Numbered from the stretch's first letter, positions 18,121 to 28,518 are shown. The stretch: 64,000 nt of DNA from an uncultured Flavobacteriaceae bacterium (GCA_947502635.1 CANNAN010000001.1:62001-126000), one strand, 5' to 3'. Translations and numbers: made by a program. Notes: generated by a model not told the origin, from the letters alone.

Positions 18121-20250
18121 ATGGCAGTTTTAAATAAGATTAGACAACGTTCACTATTTTTAATATTAATAATAGCAATGGCGTTATTTTCTTTTGTATT
18201 AGCAGATTTATTTAAAAACAGTGATGCGCTTACTTCAAAATCGCAAAACATAGTTGCTACTATAAATGGTAAAGATATTACACGTGAAGATTTCATGCAA
18301 AAAGTAGAGGTGGCCCAAAGGCAAGCTGGACCAAATGCAACGAATACTCAAGTAATGAATAGAGTATGGGAGCAAGAAGTTAGGAAAGCTGTTATGCAAA
18401 CGCAATATGATGAGTTGGGAATTTCTGTTGAAAAAGACCAAATGCGAGATTTGTTAAAAACATCATTGGCGACAAGTCCAGAGTTTTTAAACGAAGCAGG
18501 GCTTTTTGATGAGAATAAATTAAACGAGTACATTGCTAATTTAAAACAAACGTCAAAGCAAGGATATGCTAGTTGGGTTAACTATGAAAAATCTGTAGCA
18601 GCAAATGGCTTACAACAAAACTATTTTAACTTGGTTAAAGCAGGTTTAACCGGTACTTTGGCTGAAGGTGAATTAGAACATAAATTAGAAGGAAATAAAG
18701 TAGATATCAAATTTGTTCAAGTTTCTTATGCATCGATTAAAGATAGCTTAGTTGCTGTTTCTAAATCAGAGATTTCAGACTATATCAATAAAAATAAGAA
18801 AGAATACGAAGTTGAAGCCTCTAGAGATATTAAATTTGTACAGTTTAATGAAGTCGCATCAGTAGAAGACGAAAATGCTATTAAATCAAAATTAATGGCA
18901 CTTTTAAATGATAAAGTTGAATATAATAAAACAACAAAAGTAAGTGATACCGTAACTGGCTTTATAAATACAATTAATAACGAAGATTACATTAACGTAA
19001 ATTCCGATATTAAATTTGACAATCGTTTTGTGTTTAAATCAAGCTTACCAAAAGCAGTTGCAGATACTATTTATAGTCTTGATGCTGGTGGCGTTTATGG
19101 ACCGTATAAAGATAATGGCTATTTTAAGATTTCTAAAGTCGTTGCTGTTAAACAAATTCCAGATTCAGTAAAAGTAAGACACATTTTAATTCCTTTTAAA
19201 GGATCTCAAAGTGCCACTCCAGATGTTACACAAACGGAAGCAGAAGCTAAAGTGACTGCAGATAGTTTATTAACAGTTATTAAATCTGACCGTTCTAAAT
19301 TTCCAGAATTTGTAAAAGAATTTTCTTCTGATAAAGGAAGTGTAGAAAAAGAAGGTCGCTACGATTGGCATCCTTATAACACGATGGTACCTGAATTTAA
19401 TGATTTTGAATTTGAAGGAAAAACAGGAGATTTAGGTGTTGTTAAAACAGCTTTTGGATTTCACATTATTGAGATTGAAGGACAAAAAGATAAAGTAAAA
19501 GCAATCCAAGTAGGAACCATAGCTAGAGAGATAGAACCATCTGAAGAAACAACAGCAAAAGTATTTAGAGATGCTTCTAACTTTGAAATTAAAGCAGCTA
19601 AAGGTGATTTTGAAACTTTAGCAAAAGATGGAAGTTATGCAATACGCCCTGTAAACGGTATTAAAGTTTTAGACGAAAGCATTCCTGGTGTTGGAAATCA
19701 AAGACCAATTGTACGTTGGGCTTTTGAAGAAGATGCAGAAATAGGAGCTGTTAAACGTTTTAATATTCCTAATGGCTATGTAATTGCTCAGCTAGTTGCT
19801 CAACATAAAGCAGGGGTGATGTCTGTTGATGATGCTTCAGCTAAAGTATTACCTCTTGTTAGAAAAGAGAAGAAAGCAAAGATGATTAGAGATAGAGTTT
19901 CTGCTAAAACGCTTGAAGATTTAGCGGCTGCTGAAAATACAACCGTAAGATCTGCATCTGCAATAAATATGAAGAGTCCAACTATTTCTGGAGCTGGAAG
20001 AGAACCTATCGTTGTTGGAGCTGCTTTTGGATTAAAAGAAGGAGAAACTTCAAAGTTGATTGATGGTGAAAATGGTGTTTATATGATCCAAGTTACTAAA
20101 GTGACGCCAGCCGTAGCGTTAGATAGTTACCAAGCTGCTGCAAATAGAGTGGAGCAACAAAAAATAAATGTAGTGAATACTAAACTATACAATGCTTTAA
20201 AAGAAGCAGCTGAGATAGAAGATAACAGAGCTAAAACACAAGTTCAATAA
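18121..20250 (+). CDS. PpiD-like periplasmic peptidyl-prolyl cis-trans isomerase
   Basis: 709 residues, starting MAVLNKIRQRS followed by a single membrane anchor (about 12-30). A SurA/PpiD N-terminal chaperone region (VATINGKDITREDF near 43; 60-200) comes next. The rotamase domain at about 348-455 contains VRHILIPFKG, FPEFVKEFSSDKGS, GRYDWH and TAFGFHIIEIEG. The long C-terminal part is normal for flavobacterial homologues. It assists folding of outer-membrane and secreted proteins. A TATTTTCG at 18023 is a possible promoter. A strong terminator follows the stop. Confidence 0.88.
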   Translation: MAVLNKIRQRSLFLILIIAMALFSFVLADLFKNSDALTSKSQNIVATINGKDITREDFMQKVEVAQRQAGPNATNTQVMNRVWEQEVRKAVMQTQYDELGISVEKDQMRDLLKTSLATSPEFLNEAGLFDENKLNEYIANLKQTSKQGYASWVNYEKSVAANGLQQNYFNLVKAGLTGTLAEGELEHKLEGNKVDIKFVQVSYASIKDSLVAVSKSEISDYINKNKKEYEVEASRDIKFVQFNEVASVEDENAIKSKLMALLNDKVEYNKTTKVSDTVTGFINTINNEDYINVNSDIKFDNRFVFKSSLPKAVADTIYSLDAGGVYGPYKDNGYFKISKVVAVKQIPDSVKVRHILIPFKGSQSATPDVTQTEAEAKVTADSLLTVIKSDRSKFPEFVKEFSSDKGSVEKEGRYDWHPYNTMVPEFNDFEFEGKTGDLGVVKTAFGFHIIEIEGQKDKVKAIQVGTIAREIEPSEETTAKVFRDASNFEIKAAKGDFETLAKDGSYAIRPVNGIKVLDESIPGVGNQRPIVRWAFEEDAEIGAVKRFNIPNGYVIAQLVAQHKAGVMSVDDASAKVLPLVRKEKKAKMIRDRVSAKTLEDLAAAENTTVRSASAINMKSPTISGAGREPIVVGAAFGLKEGETSKLIDGENGVYMIQVTKVTPAVALDSYQAAANRVEQQKINVVNTKLYNALKEAAEIEDNRAKTQVQ

Positions 20251-20271
20251 GGACTAAAAAATAAATAAATT

Positions 20272-20301
20272 AAAAAGGCCTCGTAAAACGAGGCCTTTTT
20301 T
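20272..20301 (+). terminator. Intrinsic terminator after the PpiD-like gene
   Basis: AAAAAGGCCTCG pairs perfectly with CGAGGCCTTTTT around a five-base loop, followed by further T. It is symmetrical enough to act on both strands. It lies between convergent genes: ppiD-like on + and the GHMP kinase on -. Confidence 0.9.
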
Positions 20302-20469
20302 GTTTTTTATAGCAACAAGTGGTTTAAACTTTTTTCTGTTAGTGAAAATCCAGGATTTTAATAGATAATGATGTGTTTTTTGAATAGGCATAGCCTTCAT
20401 TACGGTATGATGAAAAGGTGAAATTAGCGGTGAAAAATGCAAATCAGTAGGTAAGAATAAAAGTTTAAA

Positions 20470-21384
20470 TCACTTTAATACCATATCTGTATACTGGATG
20501 ACGGTTTCAAACCCCTTTTTATTGAAATACGAGGTTGGATTTTCTTTAGAAGCTACTAAGATAAAATCGCCTCCCCAAGCTCCCAAACTTTTAATGCTGC
20601 CCTTAAAATCATTAAATAAAAGTGCTTTTATTGCTTTTTGCTTAGTTAATTTGGAAATAATTTCTTCATGTTTCGTTATTAGCAATTCAAAATTCTCTAA
20701 AGAATTAGAGTTTATAATTTGAGAAGTAACCGTGTTTATATCTTCAATGATAGTTTGTAAATTTCCTTTGTTGGCATTATAGTGTTTAATGCCTTCCCGA
20801 CTGTTTTGCTTTTTATTTAAATACACAAAATATAGACTATTTTTAAAAGAAGGGATGAAGTCTATTAATTTAACGAGTGGTCTGTTGTTTTCTAATTGAT
20901 AAGTGATAGGCGTATCATGTTGGGCACAAGCAATATCGTAACCACTGCCACCAAAAGTTGTTTCTAACAATTTATAAGCATTAATCTTAGCCCACTGCGC
21001 TACATTATTTATTAATGTAGAAGAAGTGCCCAATCCCCAATGTCTGGGGAAATCTAATTTAGTAGTAATTTTAAAACCGTTGTTGCTATTTAAAAAGTCT
21101 GGATTAAGCTGTTTTGCTGCATTCAAAATTTGAATAAGCCTTTTTGATATGTCATCGTTATTTCGAACAGAGTGGGTAATCTCATTATTTGCAATTTCTA
21201 TAATTGTTTCAAACCAAACGGTTTCATTTTTGTCTAAACTTGTCCAAACAAGTTTAGGTTCGGTAATAGCTTCAATATCTAAAGATTGGCCATATTTTGT
21301 GGGGATGGCTAGAGATAAGGCGCCATCTAGAACTGCATATTCTCCTGTGAGTAAAAGTTTTCCGTTACTGTAATAAGATTCCAT
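20470..21384 (-). CDS. GYDIA-type GHMP kinase (isoprenoid pathway)
   Basis: 304 residues of the GHMP kinase fold: SNGKLLLTGEYAVLDGALSLAIPT (6-29) is the substrate-binding N-terminus. HWGLGTSSTLINNVAQWA near 115 is the ATP-binding glycine/serine loop, slightly unusual. GGSGYDIACAQ near 145 holds the family-naming GYDIA. LGAWGGDFIL near 270 is the C-terminal motif. The gene abuts the HMG-CoA reductase gene without a single spare base. The likely role is one of the mevalonate-pathway kinases; which one is not certain from sequence. Confidence 0.85.
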   Translation of the reverse strand: MESYYSNGKLLLTGEYAVLDGALSLAIPTKYGQSLDIEAITEPKLVWTSLDKNETVWFETIIEIANNEITHSVRNNDDISKRLIQILNAAKQLNPDFLNSNNGFKITTKLDFPRHWGLGTSSTLINNVAQWAKINAYKLLETTFGGSGYDIACAQHDTPITYQLENNRPLVKLIDFIPSFKNSLYFVYLNKKQNSREGIKHYNANKGNLQTIIEDINTVTSQIINSNSLENFELLITKHEEIISKLTKQKAIKALLFNDFKGSIKSLGAWGGDFILVASKENPTSYFNKKGFETVIQYTDMVLK

Positions 21385-22707
21385 TTAGTTTTTTACTCTT
21401 AGCTTATTAATGGCTTCAACAACCGCATTATGAGTTACAGTGTTTGTTTTGAAATATTCGGTTATGGTTTGCTTTTCTTCATTATTAGCTTCAAACTGAT
21501 TGAGGATGTTCATTAAATGCATCTTCATATGACCTTGTTGAATACCAGTAGTTGTAAGCGAACGAAGGGCAGCGAAATTTTGAGCTAAACCTGCTACAGC
21601 TACAATTTGCATAAGTTCTTTGGCTGATGGCTTGTGTAACAACTCTAAAGCTAATTTTACTAAAGGATGTAAACCAGTAAGTCCGCCAACAGTTCCTAAA
21701 GCTAAAGGGATTTCCATCCAAAAAGTGAATATACCATTTTCAATCTTAGCATGGGTTAGGCTGCTATATTGTCCATGTCTTGAAGCGTAAGCATGCACAC
21801 CAGCTTCAACCGCTCTAAAATCGTTCCCAGTTGCTAAAACAACAGCGTCTATACCATTCATAATACCTTTGTTATGTGTAACAGCACGATAAGGCTCCAC
21901 TTCAGCAATAGCAATAGCTTGAATAAACTTATTGGCAAAGGCTTCTCCAGATACGGAGTCACTTTCGCTTAAATCTTCCACTTTACAGCTTACTTCGGCA
22001 CGCACCAAACAATCTGGGACATAGTTAGAAAGAATACTCATAACGATGTCTATTTGTTTTTCTTCAGTAGAAAAATCATCAAAGATTAAGGCTTCGCTCT
22101 TAAAGGTTTTTGCAAACTGCTCTAAGCAAGAATTTATAAAATTAGCGCCCATAGCATCAAGCGTCTCAAAAGAAGCATGAAGTTGGTAATAATTGTCTAT
22201 ATCATTTGTTTTATTACGTAACTCAATATCGATAATACCTCCGCCGCGTTTTTCCATATTCGCAGTAATAGCTTTAGAATCCTGAATGAGTTTCGACTTT
22301 ATTCTATTAAAAAACTGTTTTAATTTGTCAAAATCACCCTTATAGATAAAGTGAACCTGACCAATTTTAGTTGTCGAAATAACACGTGTTTTAAATCCAC
22401 CACGCTCTAACCAGAATTTTGCGGCTTTACTAGCAGCAGCAACGACCGAGCTTTCTTCAATAGCCATGGGGATGGTATAGAATCTATCGTTTATTAAAAA
22501 ATTAGGCGCAACACCAAGTGGTAAATAATAGTTGGTTATTGTATTTTCAATAAATTCATCATGAAGTTGTTGTAATTTTTCGTCGGTATTCCAGTATTGT
22601 TTTAAAACACGTTTAGCATCTTCGGTGTTAGAAAAATAAGTTTCAATAATCCAATCAATTTTTTTAGATTTAGATAGCTTAGAAAAACCAGCAATAGATT
22701 TACTCAT
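21385..22707 (-). CDS. mvaA: Hydroxymethylglutaryl-CoA reductase, class II type
   Basis: 440 residues. It interconverts HMG-CoA and mevalonate, the committed step of the mevalonate route to isoprenoids. SVVAAASKAAKFW near 86, DAMGANFINSC near 180, AEVEPYRAVTHNKGIMNGIDAVVLATGNDFRAVEAG near 270-305, and GTVGGLTGLHPLVKLALE near 338 match the class II (bacterial) enzyme. It is first in a two-gene operon with the GYDIA kinase, divergent from the DPP-IV gene. Flavobacteria use the mevalonate pathway, so a biosynthetic role is likely despite the common label 'degradative'. Confidence 0.92.
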   Translation of the reverse strand: MSKSIAGFSKLSKSKKIDWIIETYFSNTEDAKRVLKQYWNTDEKLQQLHDEFIENTITNYYLPLGVAPNFLINDRFYTIPMAIEESSVVAAASKAAKFWLERGGFKTRVISTTKIGQVHFIYKGDFDKLKQFFNRIKSKLIQDSKAITANMEKRGGGIIDIELRNKTNDIDNYYQLHASFETLDAMGANFINSCLEQFAKTFKSEALIFDDFSTEEKQIDIVMSILSNYVPDCLVRAEVSCKVEDLSESDSVSGEAFANKFIQAIAIAEVEPYRAVTHNKGIMNGIDAVVLATGNDFRAVEAGVHAYASRHGQYSSLTHAKIENGIFTFWMEIPLALGTVGGLTGLHPLVKLALELLHKPSAKELMQIVAVAGLAQNFAALRSLTTTGIQQGHMKMHLMNILNQFEANNEEKQTITEYFKTNTVTHNAVVEAINKLRVKN

Positions 22708-22726
22708 AAAATGTTAATTTACAATA

Positions 22727-22734
22727 CAAAGATA
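22727..22734 (-). promoter_or_regulatory. Promoter -7 element for mvaA operon
   Basis: Read on the minus strand this is TATCTTTG, a perfect TAnnTTTG, about 20 bases before the mvaA start. No clear TTG sits at the expected upstream distance. Confidence 0.45.
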
Positions 22735-22858
22735 CTACTCTTGGTATGAATATTAAATGCCTTGATTTGCGTGAGGTCATTTAAGTGTTAATAATGACGG
22801 TTTTTTGCAGAATTTTTAGTAAACTTGACATCATTTTGTGAAATAAATACTTTTTTTG

Positions 22859-25090
22859 ATGAAATACCTAAAATTGTCTCTTTGGATTTGTTTTTTTACA
22901 ACAATTTTTATACCAGCTCAGACAAAAGAAATTACCCTCGAATCTATTTGGAATGGTTCCTTTAGAACAGAAAGAATGGACGCCCTGCATTCAATGGCAA
23001 ACGGACAACAATATTCTGTTTTAAACTTTAATAGACAGTCACGAACAACAACTATTGATATTTACGATTATAAAACGTTGCAAAAAGTTAAAACCTTAGT
23101 GAATTCAGAATCATTGGAGGCTATACCGTACTTTACTGATTATACTTTTAGTGGTGATGAGAATAAAGTGATTTTAGCAACAGATGAATCGTCAATTTTT
23201 CGTCGTTCGACCTTAGGAATCTATTATGTTTATAATGTAAATGATGAATCTTTAACTTTAATTTCTGAAGATAAAATTCAAGAACCAACATTTTCACCAG
23301 ATGAAAATAAAGTTGCTTTTGCTAAGAATAATAATTTATATGTAAAAAATTTGCTATCAGGCGAGACCACTCAAATAACATCCGATGGGAAAAAGAATAT
23401 TGTAATAAATGGAATAACAGACTGGGTTTACGAAGAAGAATTTGCCTTTGTACGTGCTTTCGAGTGGAATAATACAAGTGATAAAATAGCATTTATACGA
23501 TTTGATGAAACCAATGTGCCTGAATTTTCAATGGACGTTTATGGTACAAGTCTATACCAGACACAGCAAGTTTTTAAATATCCAAAGGCAGGGGAAGCGA
23601 ATTCAAAAGTATCACTACACATTCATAATCTAGATACAAAAGAAACCAACGAAGTTAAGGTGGATAAGACTTATAGCGATTTTTATATTCCGCGTATGGA
23701 ATGGACCAACGATTCAGATATTTTGAGTGTACATTATATGAACAGGCACCAAAACGAGTTAGACCTATGGGTTATAAACTCGGAAAATAATACATCAAAT
23801 TTAGTTTTAGCCGAAAAAGATACTGCCTATATTGATGTAACAGATAACTTGACTTTTTTAAAAGATAATAGCTTTATTTGGACCAGTGAAAAAGATGGGT
23901 TTAACCATATCTATCATTATGATAAAAATGGTAAGCTGATTAATCAAATAACTCAAGGAAATTGGGAAGTCACTAATTATTATGGATATGATGAAAAAAC
24001 GAATAGAATTTTCTATCAATCGGTTGAAAATGGTTCTATAAATAGAGATGTATATTCCATTAAGTTGAATGGGCGTAATAAAACAAGATTGACAAAAAGT
24101 GAGGGCACTAACAAAGCTTCTTTTAGTGCCGATTTCTCTTATTTTATTAATACCTTTTCAAGTGCCTCTACGCCACCAGAGTATACTCTAAATAGTGCTG
24201 CTTCAGGAAATTTAATAAAAAGCATAAAAGATAATGATGTGTTATCGCAAAACCTTTCAGATTATAAAACATCAAAGAAAGAGTTTAGTACCATTCTTGT
24301 TAATGGAAATGATCTTAATATGTGGATGATTAAACCTGCCGATTTTGATGCATCAAAACAATACCCATTATTTATGACCCAATATTCTGGACCAGGATCT
24401 CAATCTGTTTCAAATAGTTGGAATAGCGCAAATGATTATTGGTTTCAGCATTTAGCACAACAAGGGTATGTTATTGTCTGTGTTGATGGTCGTGGAACAG
24501 GTTTAAAAGGTGCTGCGTTTAAAAAAGTAACTCAAAATGAGCTTGGTAAATACGAAGTTGAAGACCAAATAGCTGCGGCAAAACAATTAGGTGAACGTCC
24601 ATATATTGACGCTTCCAGAATAGGAATTTGGGGCTGGAGTTATGGTGGTTTTATGAGTAGTAATTGTTTGTTTAAAGGAAACGATGTGTTTAAAATGGCT
24701 ATTGCTGTGGCGCCTGTAAGTAGTTGGCGTTTTTATGATACAATATATACAGAGCGCTATATGACCACACCTCAGGAAAATGCCAGTGGTTATGATGATA
24801 ACTCTCCTATAAATCATGTCGATAAGTTAAAAGGAGACTTTCTATTGGTACACGGGTCTGGTGACGATAATGTGCATTTACAAAATACCATGCGTTTAGC
24901 TGAAGCATTAATTCAAGCAGATAAGCAGTTTGATTGGGCTGTCTACCCAGATAAAAATCATGGCATTTATGGAGGTAATACGAGGCTTCATTTATATAAA
25001 AAATTGACACATTTTATCAACGATAAACTTGGTGATAAAATTGAAAAGCAAAAAGAAAACGAAGTAAAAGAAATAAAAATAAAAGGATAA
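22859..25090 (+). CDS. S9B family dipeptidyl peptidase IV
   Basis: 743 residues. It removes dipeptides from peptide N-termini, typically after proline. I use the ATG at 22859; a TTG one codon earlier is less likely. Signal peptide ends near IPAQ (about residue 20). The beta-propeller domain covers about 90-480 and includes the double-glutamate motif WVYEEEFAF that binds the substrate N-terminus. The catalytic triad is complete: Ser594 in GWSYGG, Asp669 in GSGDDNVH, His701 in KNHGIYGG. Two POT peptide transporters follow within 25 bases, forming a peptide-scavenging operon: outside cleavage, then uptake. Confidence 0.93.
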   Translation: MKYLKLSLWICFFTTIFIPAQTKEITLESIWNGSFRTERMDALHSMANGQQYSVLNFNRQSRTTTIDIYDYKTLQKVKTLVNSESLEAIPYFTDYTFSGDENKVILATDESSIFRRSTLGIYYVYNVNDESLTLISEDKIQEPTFSPDENKVAFAKNNNLYVKNLLSGETTQITSDGKKNIVINGITDWVYEEEFAFVRAFEWNNTSDKIAFIRFDETNVPEFSMDVYGTSLYQTQQVFKYPKAGEANSKVSLHIHNLDTKETNEVKVDKTYSDFYIPRMEWTNDSDILSVHYMNRHQNELDLWVINSENNTSNLVLAEKDTAYIDVTDNLTFLKDNSFIWTSEKDGFNHIYHYDKNGKLINQITQGNWEVTNYYGYDEKTNRIFYQSVENGSINRDVYSIKLNGRNKTRLTKSEGTNKASFSADFSYFINTFSSASTPPEYTLNSAASGNLIKSIKDNDVLSQNLSDYKTSKKEFSTILVNGNDLNMWMIKPADFDASKQYPLFMTQYSGPGSQSVSNSWNSANDYWFQHLAQQGYVIVCVDGRGTGLKGAAFKKVTQNELGKYEVEDQIAAAKQLGERPYIDASRIGIWGWSYGGFMSSNCLFKGNDVFKMAIAVAPVSSWRFYDTIYTERYMTTPQENASGYDDNSPINHVDKLKGDFLLVHGSGDDNVHLQNTMRLAEALIQADKQFDWAVYPDKNHGIYGGNTRLHLYKKLTHFINDKLGDKIEKQKENEVKEIKIKG

Positions 25091-25109
25091 ACTAACTAAT
25101 TATAGATTT

Positions 25110-26699
25110 ATGGCAAATTCAACTACAATAAAGCAAAAGGAATTATTTGGGCATCCAGTAGGGTTATACATTCTCTTTTTAACAGAAATGTGGGAACGCT
25201 TTTCATTTTATGGAATGAAAGCTCTTTTGATTTTATATCTAGTAAAGTATCATCTTTTTAGTGATACTGCTGGGAATTTATTAGTTGGTAGTTATGCTGC
25301 TTTAGTCTATGCTATGCCTGTTATAGGAGGGTTATTGGCAGATAAATACTTAGGTTTTAGAAGAGCAGTAACTTTCGGAGGAATATTGTTGGTGCTTGGG
25401 CATTTAGGGATGGCATATGAAGGGGAAGCAGCTAAAGCAATGACAACAGGAGTAATTGAAAGGGATGAATCAGCATTACAAGTGTTTTATTTTTCTTTAG
25501 CACTTATTATTATGGGAGTTGGTTTTTTAAAGGCAAATATATCTTCAATCGTTGGGGAATTGTATAAGAGAGGTGATGCAAGACGTGATTCAGGTTTTAC
25601 TATTTTTTACATGGGGATTAATTTAGGTTCAGCATTAGCTACTTTGATATGCGCTTGGTTAGGAGAGAAATATGGTTGGAATTATGGTTTTGGTGCTGCA
25701 GGAATTGGAATGGTTTTAGGGTTAGTGACTTTTATTTATGGTAAAAAGTATTTTTACGGTAAAGGGGAAGCAAAAGATGAATCGCTTTTAAAAAGAAAAT
25801 CAGCATTAGGTTTAAGTAATGAAAAAACAATATACTTACTAGCTGTTTTAGCTGTTTTTGTTGTTTGGCAAATGGTACAAAGGCATAGTGTAGTTGAGGT
25901 ATTATTGATGGTTGCTGGGGCAGGTTCTTTAATTTATATTCTTTGGTATGCTTTTATGAGATCTAATAGGATTCAGAGAGAAAGATTATTTGCTTTAACA
26001 ATCCTTATATTATTTTCTGTAATATTTTGGTCGTTGTTTGAACAAGCATATACGTCTCTAAATTTATATGCTGATAGAATTTTAGATCGTACTACGGATA
26101 TGTTTGGAGAAATTCCGGCGGGATCATTTTTGAGTCTAAATGCTATATTTATTATTTTATTTGCACCAGTATTTGCATGGTTATGGATAAAGCTAGAGAA
26201 GCGTAATATGAATCCCAATGCAGCTGTTAAATTTGCTTTAGCTATAATTTTAGTTGGATTAGGTTTTGGAGCTTTAGTGTTAGGGGCAAATTTGTCTGGT
26301 ACAGGTAAGGTGGCTATTATATGGTTAGTTTTAGCATATTTATTCCACACATGGGGAGAATTATGTCTTTCCCCAGTAGGTTTATCTTATGTTACAAAGT
26401 TATCTCCAGGAAAAATAGTTGGATTTATGATGGGTGTTTGGTTCTTAGCCACTGCTGGGTCTGAATATATAGCTTCTTTATTGGCAAACTTAGCTAGTAT
26501 AGATACTTCTGGAGGAGCTGCAACAGATTTAGTTGGTGCTAAAGCAAGTTATACTGATCTATTTGAGAAACTACTTTATACAGGTTTAATATTTGGGGGT
26601 ATTCTATTGGTGATATCTCCATTAGTTAAAAAAATGATGCATAATGTGGATACAGATGAAAGTGGAGAAGATGAAGTAATAATGGAAGAAAAACATTAG
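25110..26699 (+). CDS. POT family proton-dependent oligopeptide transporter
   Basis: 529 residues with about 14 membrane segments. FLTEMWERFSFYGMKALLILYL (about 22-43) contains the ExxERFxYYG-type motif of POT/PTR2 transporters, needed for proton coupling. GFLKANISSIVGELY near 137 and the FTIFYMGINLGSALA block near 160 are the two PTR2 signatures. FEQAYTSLNLYADR near 310 is the usual second-half motif. It lies 19 bases after the DPP-IV gene and 23 bases before a paralogue. It imports di- and tripeptides with protons. Confidence 0.93.
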   Translation: MANSTTIKQKELFGHPVGLYILFLTEMWERFSFYGMKALLILYLVKYHLFSDTAGNLLVGSYAALVYAMPVIGGLLADKYLGFRRAVTFGGILLVLGHLGMAYEGEAAKAMTTGVIERDESALQVFYFSLALIIMGVGFLKANISSIVGELYKRGDARRDSGFTIFYMGINLGSALATLICAWLGEKYGWNYGFGAAGIGMVLGLVTFIYGKKYFYGKGEAKDESLLKRKSALGLSNEKTIYLLAVLAVFVVWQMVQRHSVVEVLLMVAGAGSLIYILWYAFMRSNRIQRERLFALTILILFSVIFWSLFEQAYTSLNLYADRILDRTTDMFGEIPAGSFLSLNAIFIILFAPVFAWLWIKLEKRNMNPNAAVKFALAIILVGLGFGALVLGANLSGTGKVAIIWLVLAYLFHTWGELCLSPVGLSYVTKLSPGKIVGFMMGVWFLATAGSEYIASLLANLASIDTSGGAATDLVGAKASYTDLFEKLLYTGLIFGGILLVISPLVKKMMHNVDTDESGEDEVIMEEKH

Positions 26700-26722
26700 A
26701 AATTCAAACAAAACGATTAGAT

Positions 26723-28465
26723 ATGAATGAAAACACAACCGATCAATTTTTTAAAAGTACCGTATTAGGGCATCCATCAGGATTATTTGTATTGTTTTTT
26801 ACCGAGATGTGGGAGCGTTTTTCCTATTATGGAATGCGGGCATTACTCGTACTTTTTTTAACAGCTTCATTGTTAGATGAAGGCTGGGGGTGGCCCCGTG
26901 AACATGCTATGGCTCTATTCGGGTCGTATGTAGGTTTGGTATATCTCTCTACGATGATGGGAGGATATTTTGCCGACAAAGTTATAGGTTTTAGATGGGC
27001 AGTTGTTGTAGGGGCTTTGTTAATGACTCTAGGGCATGCATCCATGGCTATCGAAACAGAGTGGTCTATATATTTAGGACTAGGGCTTTTGGTGATTGGC
27101 AACGGTTTCTTTAAACCAAATATGACTTCTATTGTTTCGGAAATGTATAAAGATAGACCTGAAAAAAAGGATGGTGCTTATACTATTTTTTATATGGGGG
27201 TTAATGCAGGAGCATTCATTGGAATTATTTTATGTGGTTATTTAGGGGAACAAGTAGGTTGGAGTCTTGGGTTTGGATTAGCTGGTATTTTTATGCTTTT
27301 TGGTTTAATTCAATTTTGGCTGGCGCAAAATATTTTTGGCAACATAGGGTTAAAACCTAATAAAAATGATGCTAATTCTATTGAAGCTTTAGATAAAGAT
27401 AAACGAGTGCCTTTTACGTCATGGCAATTGGCTCTAATTTTATTAATGGTTGTATTAGGCTTACTCTGGATTATAAATGCACCTGCAACTACAATTTCTG
27501 AAGGAAGAATAAATATTTTTTCTTTTTTAGGTGATAATGGTAATAATATGGCCATTTTAACAGCTTTAGGACTATTTCTGGTATTATTAATATATAGGTT
27601 TACTCAGTATTCAAAAATAACAAGAGAAAAGCTAATAGCAGTTACCTTTTTTGCACTTTTATCTGTTGTCTTTTGGGCTATCTTTGAACAGTCTCCAGGA
27701 ACATTAACTATTTTTGCAAATGACTATACGGATAGAAGTTTAGATGGATCGTCGGCAACAATTTTCAGAATTGTTAACTCTTGTATGGTAATTATACCAT
27801 TAGCTATTATTACATGGGTTCTTTATTTGTTGTTTAAACAAACTTTCGGAAAATATAAATGGGCGAATGTTGTATTAAGCCTTAGTTTTATAATTGTATG
27901 GGGTATAGCTATCTGGATGTTAGTAAACCAATTTAAAGATGATAATTTAGAAATACCTGCTTCTTGGTTTGCTAGTCTTAATTCATTGTATATAATAACA
28001 TTAGCACCCTTGTTTTCTAAGTGGTGGGAAAGTAAATATAACCCTTCTGCTAATATGAAATATGGGATTGGTATGTTTCTTTTGGCTTTAGGTATGGCGT
28101 GTGTGGCTTTTGGAGCCATGGGAATAGAACCAGGAGCTAAAACAGCTTCAGTGAGTATTATATGGTTGATTTTGGTTTATTTATTTCATACTATGGGGGA
28201 ATTATGCATTTCGCCAGTAGGATTATCTTATGTTAGTAAGTTGGTGCCAGCTAGAATGATTGCATTCATGTTTGGTGTTTGGTATTTAGCTATTGCTATA
28301 GGAATGAAAGGCGCTGGTGTGTTTGGGGAGAACGTCGATAAAGTAGCCAATGAAAATGGTATTAGTTACTTTTTCTGGATTTTAACTATCGTTTCTTTAG
28401 TGGCAGCTTTCTTTTCTATAGTCATGACTCCAATTATAAAAAAGTTAATGCATGGTGTGCGTTAA
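26723..28465 (+). CDS. POT family proton-dependent oligopeptide transporter (paralogue)
   Basis: 580 residues. The same family signatures as the preceding gene: FFTEMWERFSYYGMRALLVLFL (about 22-43), NGFFKPNMTSIVSEMY near 130, YTIFYMGVNAGAFIG near 152, and FEQSPGTLTIFANDYTDR near 320. The N-terminal halves of the two proteins are alike, but the loops and length differ, so this is an old tandem duplication and not a recent copy. The stop codon is followed by a terminator at 28491-28518, which ends the DPP-IV/POT/POT operon. Confidence 0.93.
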   Translation: MNENTTDQFFKSTVLGHPSGLFVLFFTEMWERFSYYGMRALLVLFLTASLLDEGWGWPREHAMALFGSYVGLVYLSTMMGGYFADKVIGFRWAVVVGALLMTLGHASMAIETEWSIYLGLGLLVIGNGFFKPNMTSIVSEMYKDRPEKKDGAYTIFYMGVNAGAFIGIILCGYLGEQVGWSLGFGLAGIFMLFGLIQFWLAQNIFGNIGLKPNKNDANSIEALDKDKRVPFTSWQLALILLMVVLGLLWIINAPATTISEGRINIFSFLGDNGNNMAILTALGLFLVLLIYRFTQYSKITREKLIAVTFFALLSVVFWAIFEQSPGTLTIFANDYTDRSLDGSSATIFRIVNSCMVIIPLAIITWVLYLLFKQTFGKYKWANVVLSLSFIIVWGIAIWMLVNQFKDDNLEIPASWFASLNSLYIITLAPLFSKWWESKYNPSANMKYGIGMFLLALGMACVAFGAMGIEPGAKTASVSIIWLILVYLFHTMGELCISPVGLSYVSKLVPARMIAFMFGVWYLAIAIGMKGAGVFGENVDKVANENGISYFFWILTIVSLVAAFFSIVMTPIIKKLMHGVR

Positions 28466-28490
28466 TCGAAAAAACAATGAAAATAATATC

Positions 28491-28518
28491 AAAATGCTCC
28501 AGATTTGGGGCATTTTTT
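28491..28518 (+). terminator. Intrinsic terminator of the peptide-use operon
   Basis: AAAATGCTCC pairs with GGGGCATTTT (one G-U pair) around loop AGATTT, then more T. Its position upstream of the ATG at 28554 argues against a longer N-terminus for the following thioredoxin-fold gene. Confidence 0.75.
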
